From Pseudoduganella lutea (GTDB lineage: Bacteria; Pseudomonadota; Gammaproteobacteria; Burkholderiales; Burkholderiaceae_D): DNA of 64,000 bases. Of the stretch, positions 1 through 9,587 are shown piece after piece. A model generated the notes under the pieces. That model was given only the letters and a program-made list of their open reading frames with translations, was not told the DNA's origin and ran no database searches. Within the stretch, counting starts at the first letter, position 1. Every line of letters begins with the position of its first letter. Location of the stretch: NCBI RefSeq assembly GCF_004209755.1, contig NZ_CP035913.1:1-64000 (forward strand), read 5' to 3'. The position numbers and the translations under genes were made by a program.

Positions 1-744
1 CTTACGCCGGACGAGATGCGGGCGTGGGGCTGGCGCATCCCGTTCTTCATCGGCGCGGCCGCCGCGCTGGTCGCGCTGTTCCTGCGCCGCGCGCTGGTGG
101 AAACGGCCACCGAGGCAAGCAAGAGCGAAAAGGCGGGCACCATCCGTGGCGTGCTGGAACACCCGCGTGCCCTGCTGACGGTGCTCGGCTACACGGCCGG
201 CGGTTCGCTGGCGTTCTACACGTACACGACCTACATGCAGAAGTACCTCGTCAACACGGCGCACATGGACGCCGAGTCGGCGACGCTGGTGATGACGGCG
301 GTGCTGTTCTGCTTCATGCTGATCCAGCCCGCCTTCGGCGCGCTGTCGGACCGCATCGGCCGGCGCACGATGATGATCATCTTCGGCTTGCTGACGACGG
401 TTGCCACGGTACCGCTGCTGACGGCGATCGGCCAGGCGCAGTCGCCGGTGCAGGCATTCGCCCTGGTGCTGGCCGCGCTGGTGTGCGTGAGCTTCTACAC
501 GTCGATCAGCGGCATCGTGAAGGCCGAGATGTTCCCGCCGGAGATCCGCGCGCTGGCCGTCGGGCTGTCGTACGCGATCGGCAACGCGGCCTTCGGCGGC
601 ACCGCCGAATACGTGGCCCTGCTGTTCAAGTCGCAGGGGCATGAGAGCGCCTTCTTCTGGTACGTGGCCATCATCTGCGCGATCGCGCTGGCCGCCTCGT
701 GGATCATGCCGGACTCGCGCAAGCACGGCTACCTGAAGGCATGA
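1..744 (+). CDS. MHS-family MFS transporter, C-terminal part (KgtP-like)
   Basis: The frame is open from base 1, so the N-terminal half lies outside the window; 247 residues remain. The sequence reads as the second half of a metabolite:H+ symporter of the alpha-ketoglutarate/proline permease type: an AWGWRIPFF segment, a central cytoplasmic stretch, about six hydrophobic segments, and the repeated MFS loop signature GALSDRIGRR near residue 115. Proteins of this family are inner-membrane proton symporters for small organic acids. KgtP is the nearest relative I recognise, but the substrate cannot be fixed from this half. The next gene is convergent, 25 bases away. Confidence 0.85.
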   Translation, partial: LTPDEMRAWGWRIPFFIGAAAALVALFLRRALVETATEASKSEKAGTIRGVLEHPRALLTVLGYTAGGSLAFYTYTTYMQKYLVNTAHMDAESATLVMTAVLFCFMLIQPAFGALSDRIGRRTMMIIFGLLTTVATVPLLTAIGQAQSPVQAFALVLAALVCVSFYTSISGIVKAEMFPPEIRALAVGLSYAIGNAAFGGTAEYVALLFKSQGHESAFFWYVAIICAIALAASWIMPDSRKHGYLKA

Positions 745-769
745 GCGGCCGTTGCCGCCCGCGGGCGCG

Positions 770-1621
770 TTACGGCTGCTGTTCTTCCCGGAGCACCTTG
801 GCCAGCCGCAGTTGGCCGAGTTCCGCATATTTGCGGCAGGCCTCCTTGTCGATGAAGGCGGCGGTGCCCAGCTGCGCCGCCTTGCCCCTGCGCTCCCACA
901 GGCCGCTGAATTCCGGGTGGGCGGAGACGAGCACGTCGCACGGCAGCGCGGCTACCCTGGCGATCGACGCTTCGAGCTGGGCCTTTGCCTCGGGCCAGCG
1001 CCGGTCGCCGCCGTAGCGAAAGCCGTCAGAGCCAAAGGCGGTCAGGCTGTCGGCATACACCATGTTCGCGGTGCGGCCATTCTCGGTCGATTGCCACGTC
1101 CACGACAGGCCGCCCGGCGTGTGGCCCGGCGTGGCGTGGGCGGTAATCGCCAGCGGGCCGAGCGTGATCACCTCGCCGTCGCGCACTGCGCGTGTCTTCG
1201 CGACAGGGACCATATCGGACAGGCTGGCGAACTGCGGGTCCGCCGGGGCGGGCTTGCCGCTGGCCAGCACCTTCGCGCTCTTCACGCTGCCGACGACGGT
1301 GGCACCCGTCATCTCCTGCAGCGCGGCGGCGCCACCCACGTGGTCGTAATGCTCGTGCGAGGTGAGGATGTACTTGACGTCTTCGACCTTGAAACCGAGC
1401 TTGCGGATGCTGGCCGCGATGGCAGCGGGCGATTTCGGCGTGCCGGCATCGATCAGGATGTGGCCGGCGGGCGATGTGACGAGTACCGCGCTGACGCCGT
1501 GCGGGCCGACATAGTATGAATTGCCGAACAGGGCGAATGGCTCCTGCGGCGCATCCCAGTCGGCGGCGTGCGCCAGCGATGCCATGGCAAGCAAGGCGGC
1601 AGCGATGAAGGTCTTCTGCAT
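770..1621 (-). CDS. Subclass B3 metallo-beta-lactamase
   Basis: This is a 283-residue periplasmic zinc hydrolase with a signal peptide (hydrophobic residues 5-18, likely cleavage after AHA at 17-19). The B3 zinc ligands are all visible: HEHYDH at 89-94 (H89, H91, D93, H94), H167 in TPGHTPG, and H235 in SAHPEF. B3 enzymes hydrolyse beta-lactams, often including carbapenems. Length and motif spacing fit the class (L1, THIN-B and similar). Some members of this fold are quorum-quenching or housekeeping hydrolases, so substrate range is inference. It stands alone on the minus strand, downstream of pgeF. A second beta-lactamase, class A, lies 12 kb away. Confidence 0.88.
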   Translation of the reverse strand: MQKTFIAAALLAMASLAHAADWDAPQEPFALFGNSYYVGPHGVSAVLVTSPAGHILIDAGTPKSPAAIAASIRKLGFKVEDVKYILTSHEHYDHVGGAAALQEMTGATVVGSVKSAKVLASGKPAPADPQFASLSDMVPVAKTRAVRDGEVITLGPLAITAHATPGHTPGGLSWTWQSTENGRTANMVYADSLTAFGSDGFRYGGDRRWPEAKAQLEASIARVAALPCDVLVSAHPEFSGLWERRGKAAQLGTAAFIDKEACRKYAELGQLRLAKVLREEQQP

Positions 1622-1710
1622 GGTGTTCCCGTTGTTGGTGATTGGACGGGAACCATTCTAGATGCCGGCTCTGCGCCAGGCCATCGCCGCCAACCCGCGG
1701 CGCGGGCGAT

Positions 1711-2367
1711 TCATCCCACGATGACCAGGCCGGCGTGCTGCTGCGAGTTGCGGTCGCCGCGCCGGTAGCTGCGGAAGAGATGATTGCCGGTGCCATCGCA
1801 CGCGCAGCAGGTGCAGCCGCCCACGTGGTCGATCTCCTTGATGCCTCCCTCGCGCAGCTGGTAGTCGGCGACCGCGCGCAGGTCCAGGTGGCGGTGGCGC
1901 GGCAGCAGTGACCCCGCCGGGATGGCCGCGAATTGCTGCGCGAACCGCAGCGCCAGCTCCTCGCTCACCTCATAGCACGCCGCGCAGATCGTCGGCCCCA
2001 CGGCCGCCACCCAGCCCTCCCCTGCCCCCAGTTCATCGAGCACGCGGGGAATGACGCCATCGGCCAGCCCGCGCCAGCCCGCGTGCACCGCCGCCACATG
2101 GCGGCCATCGCGTCGCGCCAGCAGCAGCGGCACGCAGTCGGCCGTGATGACCGAGACCGGGATGCCCGCTTGTTCCGTATGGAAGGCATCCGCCTCGCCC
2201 ACGCGCTGGCGCTCTTCGACGACCCGTACCACCCGCGTGCCATGCACCTGCTTTTTTTCCGGGCGCACTTCCCAGGCCGGTTGCAGGACCCGCGGCACGA
2301 GTTCGCCCTCGCCGCCGAAGCCGTGGCGGATGGATGGAATACTGCTGAGCAATGCGCTGGTAATCAC
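1711..2367 (-). CDS. pgeF: PgeF/YfiH-family protein (purine nucleoside phosphorylase / polyphenol oxidase family)
   Basis: A cytosolic protein of the YfiH/LACC1 fold. Family members act as multicopper-like oxidases in old annotations and as purine nucleoside phosphorylase/adenosine deaminase in newer work; PgeF in E. coli helps keep peptidoglycan precursors correct. Diagnostic motifs are TADCVPLLLA, HAGWRGL and a C-terminal CTCC segment, which carry the conserved Cys/His zinc ligands. I chose the GTG at 2367 because a strong ribosome site (TTGGGAGACG, 2371-2380) lies just before it and the family usually begins near this point. An ATG at 2418 would add 17 unlikely residues and run into the repeat at 2407-2488. 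Predicted length is 218 residues. Confidence 0.88.
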   Translation of the reverse strand: MITSALLSSIPSIRHGFGGEGELVPRVLQPAWEVRPEKKQVHGTRVVRVVEERQRVGEADAFHTEQAGIPVSVITADCVPLLLARRDGRHVAAVHAGWRGLADGVIPRVLDELGAGEGWVAAVGPTICAACYEVSEELALRFAQQFAAIPAGSLLPRHRHLDLRAVADYQLREGGIKEIDHVGGCTCCACDGTGNHLFRSYRRGDRNSQQHAGLVIVG

Positions 2368-2406
2368 GGACGTCTCCCAAGTTTCGACCGCCGCATGATA
2401 GCGAAG

Positions 2407-2488
2407 AAATATTTCCAAAATTCGGGGTCAGACCCCGTTTTTGGGAAATATTTCCTGAAACCGGGGTCTGACCCCGGTTTCAGGAAAT
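2407..2488. repeat. REP-like double palindrome
   Basis: Two adjoining palindromes. The first has outer arms AAATATTTCC (2407-2416) and GGAAATATTT (2444-2453) around an inner CGGGGTCAGACCCCG (2423-2437). The second, 2450-2488, is a perfect 39-base odd palindrome centred on 2469, with arms containing TTTCCTGAAACCGGGGTC. It shares the GGGG-N5-CCCC core followed by a GTTT..AGGAAA tail with the repeats near 58.8 and 63.7 kb. It lies between the 5' end of pgeF and the 3' end of the efflux outer-membrane factor gene. Confidence 0.85.
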
Positions 2489-2531
2489 GTTGCTTGGTGT
2501 TCGTGGCGTTTGGCCAGATCGGGATGCGGAT

Positions 2532-2562
2532 AAAAAAACGGCGGCCCGGGGTGGGGCCGCCG
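2532..2562 (-). terminator. Rho-independent terminator of the efflux operon
   Basis: A GC-rich hairpin at 2539-2562 (arms CGGCGGCCC / GGGCCGCCG). On the minus strand it is followed by seven U (the A-run at 2532-2538). It sits 20 bases after the stop of the outer-membrane factor gene. Confidence 0.85.
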
Positions 2563-2582
2563 TGAAGGACAACGCTAGGGTT

Positions 2583-4076
2583 TTAGTTGCTGGCTTGGGC
2601 GGTGTTGACGGGCGTGTCCCAGCCGCCGCCGAGGGCGCGGATGAGGGCGACCGTGGTGATGGCGCGGTCGCCGCGCAGTTGCACGGCGGTGCGTTCGACG
2701 GCGGCGAGGTTGCGCTGGGCGTCCAGCAGCTCCAGGTAGCTGGAGCGGCCGGCGTCGTACAGCTTCTGCGCCAGGTCGGCCGAGCGCCGGGCGGAGACCA
2801 CGGCGTCGTCGATCTGCGCCGTCTGGCCGGACAGGATGCGCAAGCCGGCCAGGTTGTCTTCCACCTCGGCGAACGCGGTCAGCACGGTCTGCCGGTACGT
2901 GCCGACCGATTCTTCCAGCACGGCTTCGCTGCGGGTGATGTTGGCCCGGTTGCGGCCGCCGTCGATGACGGGCATCGACAGCAGCGCGCCCAGCAGCCAG
3001 GAGCGGCTGGACCAGCGGAACACGTCGGCGAATGCCGGGCCCACGCCGCCGCCGTCGGCGCTGATGGTCAGCGCCGGGAACATCGCCGAGCGGGCCATGC
3101 CGATGCGGGCGTTCGACGCTTCCATCGCGCGCTGGGCGGCGGCGATGTCGGGCCGGCGTTCGAGCAGCGACGATGGCAACCCGCCCGGGATGGCCGGCAG
3201 CGCGCCGGCGTCGGCCAGCGGGTTGACGGCGGCGGCGAACGATGCCGCCGGGCGCCCCAGTAGCACGGCCAGCGCATGCTCGGCGTTGGTGCGCTGCCGC
3301 TGCAGGCCGATCGCCTCGGCGCGCGACGTGGCCAGTTCCGTCTTGGCGCGCGACAGATCGAATTCGCCGATGTCGCCCAGGTCGAAGCGGCGCTGGTTGA
3401 CCTTCACGTTCTCTTCGCGCAGCCGGACCGTCTGGTCCACGGTCGCCAGTTCGGCGTCCGTGGCACGCAGGCGGAACCAGGTCTGGGCCACGTCGGCCTG
3501 CAGCGCCAGCAGCACGGAGCGGTAATTCGCTTCCACCGTTGCCGCGTCGTTGCGTGCCGCCGCCACGTTCGACGACACGCGGCCGAACAGGTCCACTTCA
3601 TAGCTGGCCGTCAGCCGGGCGCTGTAGCTCGTCGACGGCGCCACGTCCGTTCCCTGCGGCAGGCCGGACTCCCGCGGCGACAGGCGGCCACGGTTCGCGC
3701 CCACGCCCACGCCGACCTGCGGAATGCGGTCCGCCTCGGCGATGCCGGCAATGGCCCGCGCCTGCTTTACGCGGGCGGCGGCAACGGCCAGGTTGGCGTT
3801 GTTGCGCGTTGCCTCGGCCATCAGTTCATTGAGGCCGGTGTCGTTGAACGCCAGCCACCATTCGCCGCGCGGCTGCTGTTCGGCCGGCTGCGCCTCCTTC
3901 CAGCGCGTACCGTCGGCGGCCACTTTCACAGCATCGGCAGACTGGGTTTCCTTGAAGGCGACTGGTACGTCGACGGCGGGCTGCTTGAATTCCGGCGCAG
4001 CGCAGGCGGTCAGGACCAGGGCCGCCACCAGCGGGGCCAGGCCCCGTGCGGTCAGTTTCGTCATCAAGTTGTTCAT
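2583..4076 (-). CDS. Outer-membrane efflux lipoprotein, NodT/OprM family
   Basis: A 497-residue outer-membrane channel of a tripartite RND pump. The N-terminus has a lipoprotein signal with lipobox LTAC (Cys at residue 25), followed by two TolC-type repeats rich in long helices; motifs such as SYEVDLFGR and RPDIAAAQ are typical of NodT/OprM proteins. The ATG at 4076 overlaps the stop of the RND gene in an ATGA junction, which decides the start and shows translational coupling; the frame stays open upstream but only as antisense sequence. It would carry drugs across the outer membrane. The nearest functional analogues are OpcM/OprC of Burkholderia (inference from synteny). Confidence 0.93.
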   Translation of the reverse strand: MNNLMTKLTARGLAPLVAALVLTACAAPEFKQPAVDVPVAFKETQSADAVKVAADGTRWKEAQPAEQQPRGEWWLAFNDTGLNELMAEATRNNANLAVAAARVKQARAIAGIAEADRIPQVGVGVGANRGRLSPRESGLPQGTDVAPSTSYSARLTASYEVDLFGRVSSNVAAARNDAATVEANYRSVLLALQADVAQTWFRLRATDAELATVDQTVRLREENVKVNQRRFDLGDIGEFDLSRAKTELATSRAEAIGLQRQRTNAEHALAVLLGRPAASFAAAVNPLADAGALPAIPGGLPSSLLERRPDIAAAQRAMEASNARIGMARSAMFPALTISADGGGVGPAFADVFRWSSRSWLLGALLSMPVIDGGRNRANITRSEAVLEESVGTYRQTVLTAFAEVEDNLAGLRILSGQTAQIDDAVVSARRSADLAQKLYDAGRSSYLELLDAQRNLAAVERTAVQLRGDRAITTVALIRALGGGWDTPVNTAQASN

Positions 4077-7000
4077 CCGTGGGTTCCTTCCATTTTCACC
4101 AGCGATACGCCTTCCTCGTGGACCGGCGTGTCTTTCTTTTCCATGCGCTTGGCCAGCGTGCGCAGCAGCACGTAGAACACCGGCGTGAGGAACAGGCCGA
4201 AGAACGTGACGCCCAGCATGCCGGCAAACACGGCGACACCCATCGCATGGCGCATCTCGGCGCCGGCGCCACTGGAGAACACCAGCGGCAGCACGCCCAT
4301 GATGAATGCGATCGACGTCATGAGGATGGGGCGCAGACGCAGGCGGCAAGCCTCCAGTGCGGCGTCGACGACGCTGCGCCCGTGATCTTCCAGTTCCCGC
4401 GCAAATTCCACGATCAGGATCGCGTTCTTCGACGCGAGACCGACCAGCACAAAGAGCGCGATCTGGGTAAAGATGTTGTTGTCGCCACCGGTCAGCTTCA
4501 CCCCCACCAGGGCGCACAGGATCGACATCGGCACGATCAGGATCACGGCCAGCGGCAGCGTCCAGCTTTCATACTGCGCGGCCAGCACGAGGAACACGAG
4601 CAGCACGCACAGCGGGAACACATAGATCATCGTGTTGCCGGCGATGATGTCCTGGTACGTCAGGTCGGTCCATTCATACGCGATGCCCTTCGGCAGCGTG
4701 TCGCGCAGGATCTCGTCCATGATCGCCTGCGCCTGGCCGGACGACACACCCGCTGCCGGGCCGCCGTTCAGGTCAGCCGCCACATAGTTGTTGTAGCGCT
4801 GCACGCGGTCCGGGCCATACGTATCCTTCACGCGCATCAGCGACGACAGCGGAATCATTTCGCCCTTGTCGTTCTTCACCTTCAGCTGCGCGATCTGTTC
4901 GGGATGCGAACGGAACTGCGCGTCGGCCTGCACGCGCACCTGGTAGGTGCGGCCGAACTGGTTGAAGTCGTTCACGTACAGCGAGCCGAGGTTGATCTGC
5001 AAGGTCTGGTAGATCGTCTGCAGGGGCACGCCCAGCTGCTTGGCTTTCACGCGATCGACGTCGGCGAACAGTTGCGGCACGTTGATCTGGTAGCCGGAGA
5101 ACACGCCCTGCAGCCGCGGTTCCTGCGCCGCCTTGGCCTGCACGGCCTGCACCGCCTTGAACAGCTCGTCGTAGCCCAGGTTGCCCCGGTCTTCGATCAT
5201 CAGCTTGAAGCCACCCGTGGTACCCAGGCCGTTGACCGGCGGCGGCGGCAGCACCATCACGAACGCGTCCTGCACGGCGCCCATGCGCTTGTTCATCTCG
5301 CCGGCGATTGCCTCCGCGGACAGCGACTTGTCCTTGCGCTTGTCGAACGGCTCCAGTCCCAGGAACACGATGCCCGCATTCGGTGCGTTCGTGAAGCCGT
5401 TGATCGACAGGCCCGGGAACGAGATCGAGTTTTCCACGCCGGGGATGTCTTCCGCGATCTTCGACATCTTGCGGATCACCTCATCGGTACGGTCCAGCGA
5501 CGCGGCATCCGGCAGTTGGGCAAAGCCGATCAGGTACTGCTTGTCCTGCGCCGGCACGAAGCCCGGCGGTACGGCCTTGAACATGAACAGGCCGGCGGCA
5601 CCCAGCAGCGCATACACGACCAGCGATGCACCCTTGTGACGCAGCACACCCTTCACGCCATTCTCGTACTTGTGGGCAGACTTGTTGAAGAACTTGTTGA
5701 ACACGCGGAAGAAGCCGCCAAACACCTTGTCCATGCCGCGCGTCAGCACGTCCTTCGGTTCATGGTGGCCCTTCAGCAGCGCGGCGGACAATGCCGGCGC
5801 CAGCGTCAGCGACGAGAACGCGGAGATCACGGTCGAGATGGCGATGGTCAGCGCGAACTGGCGGTAGAACTGGCCCGTCAGGCCGGACACGAACGCGATC
5901 GGCACGAACACGGCGCACAGCACCAGCGCGATCGCAATGATGGGACCGGACACTTCCTTCATCGCCTGGATCGTCGCATCGCGCGGCGTCAGGCCGTTCT
6001 CGATGTTGCGCTCGACGTTTTCCACCACCACGATCGCATCGTCGACCACGATGCCGATCGCCAGCACGAGGCCGAACAGCGACAGCGTGTTGATCGAGAA
6101 GCCGAACATCATCATCACGGCGAAGGTACCCACCACCGAGACCGGCACGGCCAACAGCGGAATGATGGAGGCGCGCCACGTCTGCAGGAAGATGATCACC
6201 ACCAGGGCAACCAGGATCACCGCTTCGATCAGCGTGTGGATCACGGAGTCGATCGACTCGCGCACGAATTGGGTCGGGTCGTACACGATGCTGTATTCGA
6301 CGCCTTCCGGGAAATCTTTCGACAGCCGTTCCATCGTTGCCCGCACGTCCGTGGACAGCTGCAGCGCGTTGGCGTTGGGGGCTTCGAAGATGGGAATCGC
6401 GACCGCCGACTTGTTGTTCAGCAGCGAGCGCAACGCATAGGAGTTCGAGCCCATTTCAAGGCGTGCCAGGTCAGACAGGCGCGTCACGGCGCCGTCGGTA
6501 TTGGTCTTGACGACGATGTCGCCGAATTCCTCGACCGTCGACAGGCGGCCCTGCGTCTTGACGGTGAGCTGGAAGTCGGCATCCTTCGACGGCCCCTGGC
6601 CGATGACGCCGGCCGCCACCTGCACGTTCTGCTCGCGGACCGCATCGACGACGTCGCCCGCGGTCAGGCCGCGCGCCGCCACCTTTTGCGGATCGAGCCA
6701 GATGCGCATCGCATAATCGCCGGAACCGAACAGCTGCACGTCGCCCATGCCGTTGATGCGGGCCAGCTGGTCCTTGATGTTGAGCACCGCGTAATTGCGC
6801 AGGTACAGGTCGTCGTAACGGCCGTCCGGCGAATTCAGGTGGACCACCATCGTCAGGTTCGGCGACGACTTCACGGTGGTCACGCCGATCTGGCGCACCT
6901 CTTCGGGCAGGCGCGGCAGCGCACGCTGCACGCGGTTCTGCACGGCCGTCTCGGCCTGCTCGACGTTGGTGCCGATCGCGAAGGTGACGGTCAGCTGCAG

Positions 7001-7267
7001 GGCGCCGTCGCTGGTGTTCTGCGACGACATGTACAGCATGTTTTCAACGCCGTTGATCTGTTCCTCGAGTGGCGCGGCCACCGTTTCGGCGATGATCTTC
7101 GGATCCGCGCCCGGATACTGGGCACGCACCACGACGGAAGGCGGCACCACGTCCGGGTATTCGGAGATGGGCAGCTTGAAAATGGAAATCAGGCCGGCGA
7201 CGAACACGATGATCGACAGCACGGCCGCGAAGATCGGTTTGTCGACGAAAAAGCGTGAGAAGTTCAT
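4073..7267 (-). CDS. Efflux RND transporter permease (HAE1; MexF/BpeF/CeoB-like)
   Basis: A 1064-residue inner-membrane proton-driven drug exporter, normal length for the hydrophobe/amphiphile efflux family. The start MNFSRFFVDKPIFAAVLSI is typical of the MexF branch. The transmembrane 4 motif near residue 410, GLVLAIGIVVDDAIVVVENV, contains the two adjacent aspartates that relay protons. Two large periplasmic loops and a short basic C-terminal tail follow the family plan. It lies 33 bases after the adaptor gene and overlaps the outer-membrane factor gene, so all three should be one transcript. MexF-type pumps typically export chloramphenicol, trimethoprim and fluoroquinolones; the actual substrates here are unknown. 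Confidence 0.96.
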   Translation of the reverse strand: MNFSRFFVDKPIFAAVLSIIVFVAGLISIFKLPISEYPDVVPPSVVVRAQYPGADPKIIAETVAAPLEEQINGVENMLYMSSQNTSDGALQLTVTFAIGTNVEQAETAVQNRVQRALPRLPEEVRQIGVTTVKSSPNLTMVVHLNSPDGRYDDLYLRNYAVLNIKDQLARINGMGDVQLFGSGDYAMRIWLDPQKVAARGLTAGDVVDAVREQNVQVAAGVIGQGPSKDADFQLTVKTQGRLSTVEEFGDIVVKTNTDGAVTRLSDLARLEMGSNSYALRSLLNNKSAVAIPIFEAPNANALQLSTDVRATMERLSKDFPEGVEYSIVYDPTQFVRESIDSVIHTLIEAVILVALVVIIFLQTWRASIIPLLAVPVSVVGTFAVMMMFGFSINTLSLFGLVLAIGIVVDDAIVVVENVERNIENGLTPRDATIQAMKEVSGPIIAIALVLCAVFVPIAFVSGLTGQFYRQFALTIAISTVISAFSSLTLAPALSAALLKGHHEPKDVLTRGMDKVFGGFFRVFNKFFNKSAHKYENGVKGVLRHKGASLVVYALLGAAGLFMFKAVPPGFVPAQDKQYLIGFAQLPDAASLDRTDEVIRKMSKIAEDIPGVENSISFPGLSINGFTNAPNAGIVFLGLEPFDKRKDKSLSAEAIAGEMNKRMGAVQDAFVMVLPPPPVNGLGTTGGFKLMIEDRGNLGYDELFKAVQAVQAKAAQEPRLQGVFSGYQINVPQLFADVDRVKAKQLGVPLQTIYQTLQINLGSLYVNDFNQFGRTYQVRVQADAQFRSHPEQIAQLKVKNDKGEMIPLSSLMRVKDTYGPDRVQRYNNYVAADLNGGPAAGVSSGQAQAIMDEILRDTLPKGIAYEWTDLTYQDIIAGNTMIYVFPLCVLLVFLVLAAQYESWTLPLAVILIVPMSILCALVGVKLTGGDNNIFTQIALFVLVGLASKNAILIVEFARELEDHGRSVVDAALEACRLRLRPILMTSIAFIMGVLPLVFSSGAGAEMRHAMGVAVFAGMLGVTFFGLFLTPVFYVLLRTLAKRMEKKDTPVHEEGVSLVKMEGTHG

Positions 7268-7300
7268 GGCTATTCCTTGTTCTTGTGCGAGGGTCGTCGC

Positions 7301-8521
7301 TTACAGCGCGGCGACGTCGGCGCCCTTCTTGTTTTCCTGCGGCTTGGCAGCCACCGTGGCATCCATCGGCACGATCTGTGGCGACACGGGCGCACCCGGG
7401 CGCACGCGCTGCAGGCCGTTGACGACGATCTTTTCGTTGGCTTTCAGGCCTTCCTTCACCACGCGCAGGCCATCGTAGGTGGGGCCCAGCTTCACGGCGC
7501 GGTATTCGGCCTTGTTGTCGGCGCCGACCACGAACACGAACTTGCGGTTCTGGTCCGTGCCCACAGCGCGGTCGTTGATCAGCACCGCGTTGCTGGCCGC
7601 GTTGCCGCCGCCCAGCTGTACGCGGGCGAACAGGCCTGGCACCAGGGCGCGGTCCTTGTTGTCGAACGTGGCGCGCATGCGCACGGAGCCCGTTTGCGTG
7701 TCGAGCTGGTTGTCGACGAATTCCAGCTTGCCCTCGTGCGGGAAGCCCTCCTCGTTGGCCAGCCCCACCTTCACCACGACCGGCTCACCCTTGTGGTTCT
7801 GCGTGCCCACGCGCAGGTAGGTGTCTTCGTCGCCATCGAAGCTTGCATAGATCTTGTCGAGCGAGACGACGGAGGTCAACACCGCCGACGCATCCACCAG
7901 GTTGCCCAATGTGATCTCGGCTTTCGAGACGCGGCCGTTGATCGGCGACGTGACCTTCGTGTAGGACAGGTTCAGCTTTGCCGCGGCATACTGGGCCTGG
8001 GCTGCGCGGGCAGCGGCCTCCAGTTCCTTCTGGCCGGAGGCGCGCTCGTCGAACTCGCGCTGCGCAATGGCCTTGTCGGCCAGCAGCTTCTCGGCGCGGG
8101 TCAGTTCCAGGCGGGCGAGTTCGGCACGGGCGCGCGCCGAGTTGGCCGCCGCTTCGGCGCGGTCGGCCTCGGCCTGGTACGGACGGGGGTCGATCACGAA
8201 CAGCACGTCACCCTTCTTCACTTCGCTGCCCGGCTTGAAGTTCACCTCGGTGATGAAGCCGGAGACGCGCGAGCGGATGTCCACATGGTCGATCGCCTCG
8301 AGACGGCCGGAAAACTCCTGCGTTTCCGTGATCTGCCTTTCAATGACGAGCGCTGCGGAAATGGGTGGACCGCCGGCAGCCGGCGCGGCTGCCTCGGCAG
8401 CCTTGCCATTGGCATCGTCGCAACCGGCGAGCGTGACGGCAACGCCGGCGGCAGCCAGTGCCATGACGATCTTGGCCAGTGCCGGTCGCGTCCATGCTGA
8501 CATTGGATTCGTGTTTTTCAT
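7301..8521 (-). CDS. Efflux RND periplasmic adaptor subunit (MexE/CeoA-like)
   Basis: A 406-residue membrane-fusion protein that bridges the RND pump and the outer-membrane channel. It carries a lipoprotein signal ending in LAGC, a biotinyl-lipoyl-like domain split around a helical hairpin (about residues 60-215; IRSRVSGFI and VTSPINGRVSKAEI are the two lipoyl halves), then beta-barrel and membrane-proximal domains. It is the first gene of the efflux operon; a good ribosome site (AAGGGG) precedes the ATG. The 238 bases upstream probably hold the operon promoter. Confidence 0.94.
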   Translation of the reverse strand: MKNTNPMSAWTRPALAKIVMALAAAGVAVTLAGCDDANGKAAEAAAPAAGGPPISAALVIERQITETQEFSGRLEAIDHVDIRSRVSGFITEVNFKPGSEVKKGDVLFVIDPRPYQAEADRAEAAANSARARAELARLELTRAEKLLADKAIAQREFDERASGQKELEAAARAAQAQYAAAKLNLSYTKVTSPINGRVSKAEITLGNLVDASAVLTSVVSLDKIYASFDGDEDTYLRVGTQNHKGEPVVVKVGLANEEGFPHEGKLEFVDNQLDTQTGSVRMRATFDNKDRALVPGLFARVQLGGGNAASNAVLINDRAVGTDQNRKFVFVVGADNKAEYRAVKLGPTYDGLRVVKEGLKANEKIVVNGLQRVRPGAPVSPQIVPMDATVAAKPQENKKGADVAAL

Positions 8522-8759
8522 TCTTAACCCCTTTTTGTATGAAAAATAGTAATAACCTAGCGTTGCCGGTTTTCACTCGCCTAGTTCGAGAGAAAAAGCG
8601 GTCCCACCACGCCTCATGGGCGCTTTTACTTTTGGTTACAGGAAATTGGTCGTTCGACTATATCGCCAGCCGACGATAAGTAAACGTTTTTATTTATTTA
8701 TACGTCAGGCTGGTGGGTCTCCGTCCCATCGACGCCGCGGATGAACGCGGCAATTTCAG
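8522..8759. promoter_or_regulatory. Probable promoter region of the efflux operon
   Basis: An AT-rich gap of 238 bases between the end of the llpE-like gene and the efflux adaptor gene, both on the minus strand. Its A+T content is clearly above its surroundings, especially at 8530-8560 and 8680-8705. I see no convincing -35/-10 pair and no terminator, so transcription may also read through from the upstream genes. The role is inferred from position. Confidence 0.45.
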
Positions 8760-9587
8760 TCAATGCAAACACACAGGCACAATCGTTGCGCCCACCGGGT
8801 TGTTCGAGCGGCGCGGGGGCAGGCGTTTCACCGTGGTGGTGATGCCGCACTTGATGAGTTTTGCCCCGTATTGTTCAGCTTCGTCACGTAATGGGTCGTC
8901 CTCGGCGGACAGGATCAGTGCCGGCGGCAGGTTCTTCAGGCGCGACGATTGCAGCGGCGACGCATACGGATGGCTGCGGTCGGCCGCATTCGGCAGGTAG
9001 CCCCGATAACCGGCCGCGCACGTATCGGCCACCTTGTCGATGACGGCCGCCTTGTCGCGGCACACCGGCACTTCGCGCATCGAGCACGTGGACAGCGCCG
9101 GATCGAGCATCGGCATGATGAGAACCTGGCCGGCCAGCGGCGGCCCGCCGCGGTCGCGCGACATCAGCGATACAACGGCCGCCAGGTTGGCGCCGGCTTC
9201 GATGCCGGCCACGACGAGGCGCTTGCCGTTCCACGACAGCTTCGACTTGTTTTTCTTGGCCCACAGCAGGAGCGCATGTGCATCCTCGACGGCGGCGGGA
9301 AAAGGCTTCACGGAGGCCAGCGTGTAGCCGGCCGACAGCGCCACCTGGCTGCGGTCGCCGCTCACGAGGTGCGAGAGAAAATCGTCCGCCTCGTCGATGG
9401 AGCCGCCCACGAAGCCGCCGCCATGGAAGAACACGACGAGCGTTTCACGTTTCGCGCCGGGGGCGCCGGCCAGGTAAAGCCGTGCCGGCAGCAGCCCTTC
9501 GGCGCCCTGCACCTCCAGGTCGCGCAGCACGAGGTCGTCCGCCACGGGCGCGACTTGCTGCATTGCGTTCTGCTGCGAGCCCTTCAT
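8760..9587 (-). CDS. LlpE-like alpha/beta-hydrolase-fold protein lacking its catalytic serine
   Basis: A 275-residue protein of the hormone-sensitive-lipase/acetyl-esterase type. The oxyanion loop HGGGFVGG is present, and an Asp in the SAEDDP segment matches the acid residue. The nucleophile elbow, however, reads AGIEAGANL, with Glu where GDSAGG-type enzymes have Ser, and no HGF-type histidine is seen near the C-terminus. The codon is GAA, at least two changes from a Ser codon, so a single sequencing error does not explain it. The ATG at 9587 overlaps the stop of the small gene upstream (ATGA). Its position before an RND operon matches llpE of the Burkholderia ceoAB-opcM and bpeEF-oprC loci. 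It is probably a non-hydrolytic binding or regulatory protein (inference). Confidence 0.8.
   Translation of the reverse strand: MKGSQQNAMQQVAPVADDLVLRDLEVQGAEGLLPARLYLAGAPGAKRETLVVFFHGGGFVGGSIDEADDFLSHLVSGDRSQVALSAGYTLASVKPFPAAVEDAHALLLWAKKNKSKLSWNGKRLVVAGIEAGANLAAVVSLMSRDRGGPPLAGQVLIMPMLDPALSTCSMREVPVCRDKAAVIDKVADTCAAGYRGYLPNAADRSHPYASPLQSSRLKNLPPALILSAEDDPLRDEAEQYGAKLIKCGITTTVKRLPPRRSNNPVGATIVPVCLH

Noticed and set aside
4046..7258. A 1070-codon open frame on the plus strand opposite the RND pump gene.
   Set aside because: It is antisense to an unmistakable efflux pump, is extremely His/Arg/Gln-rich, and arises from GC-biased third positions.
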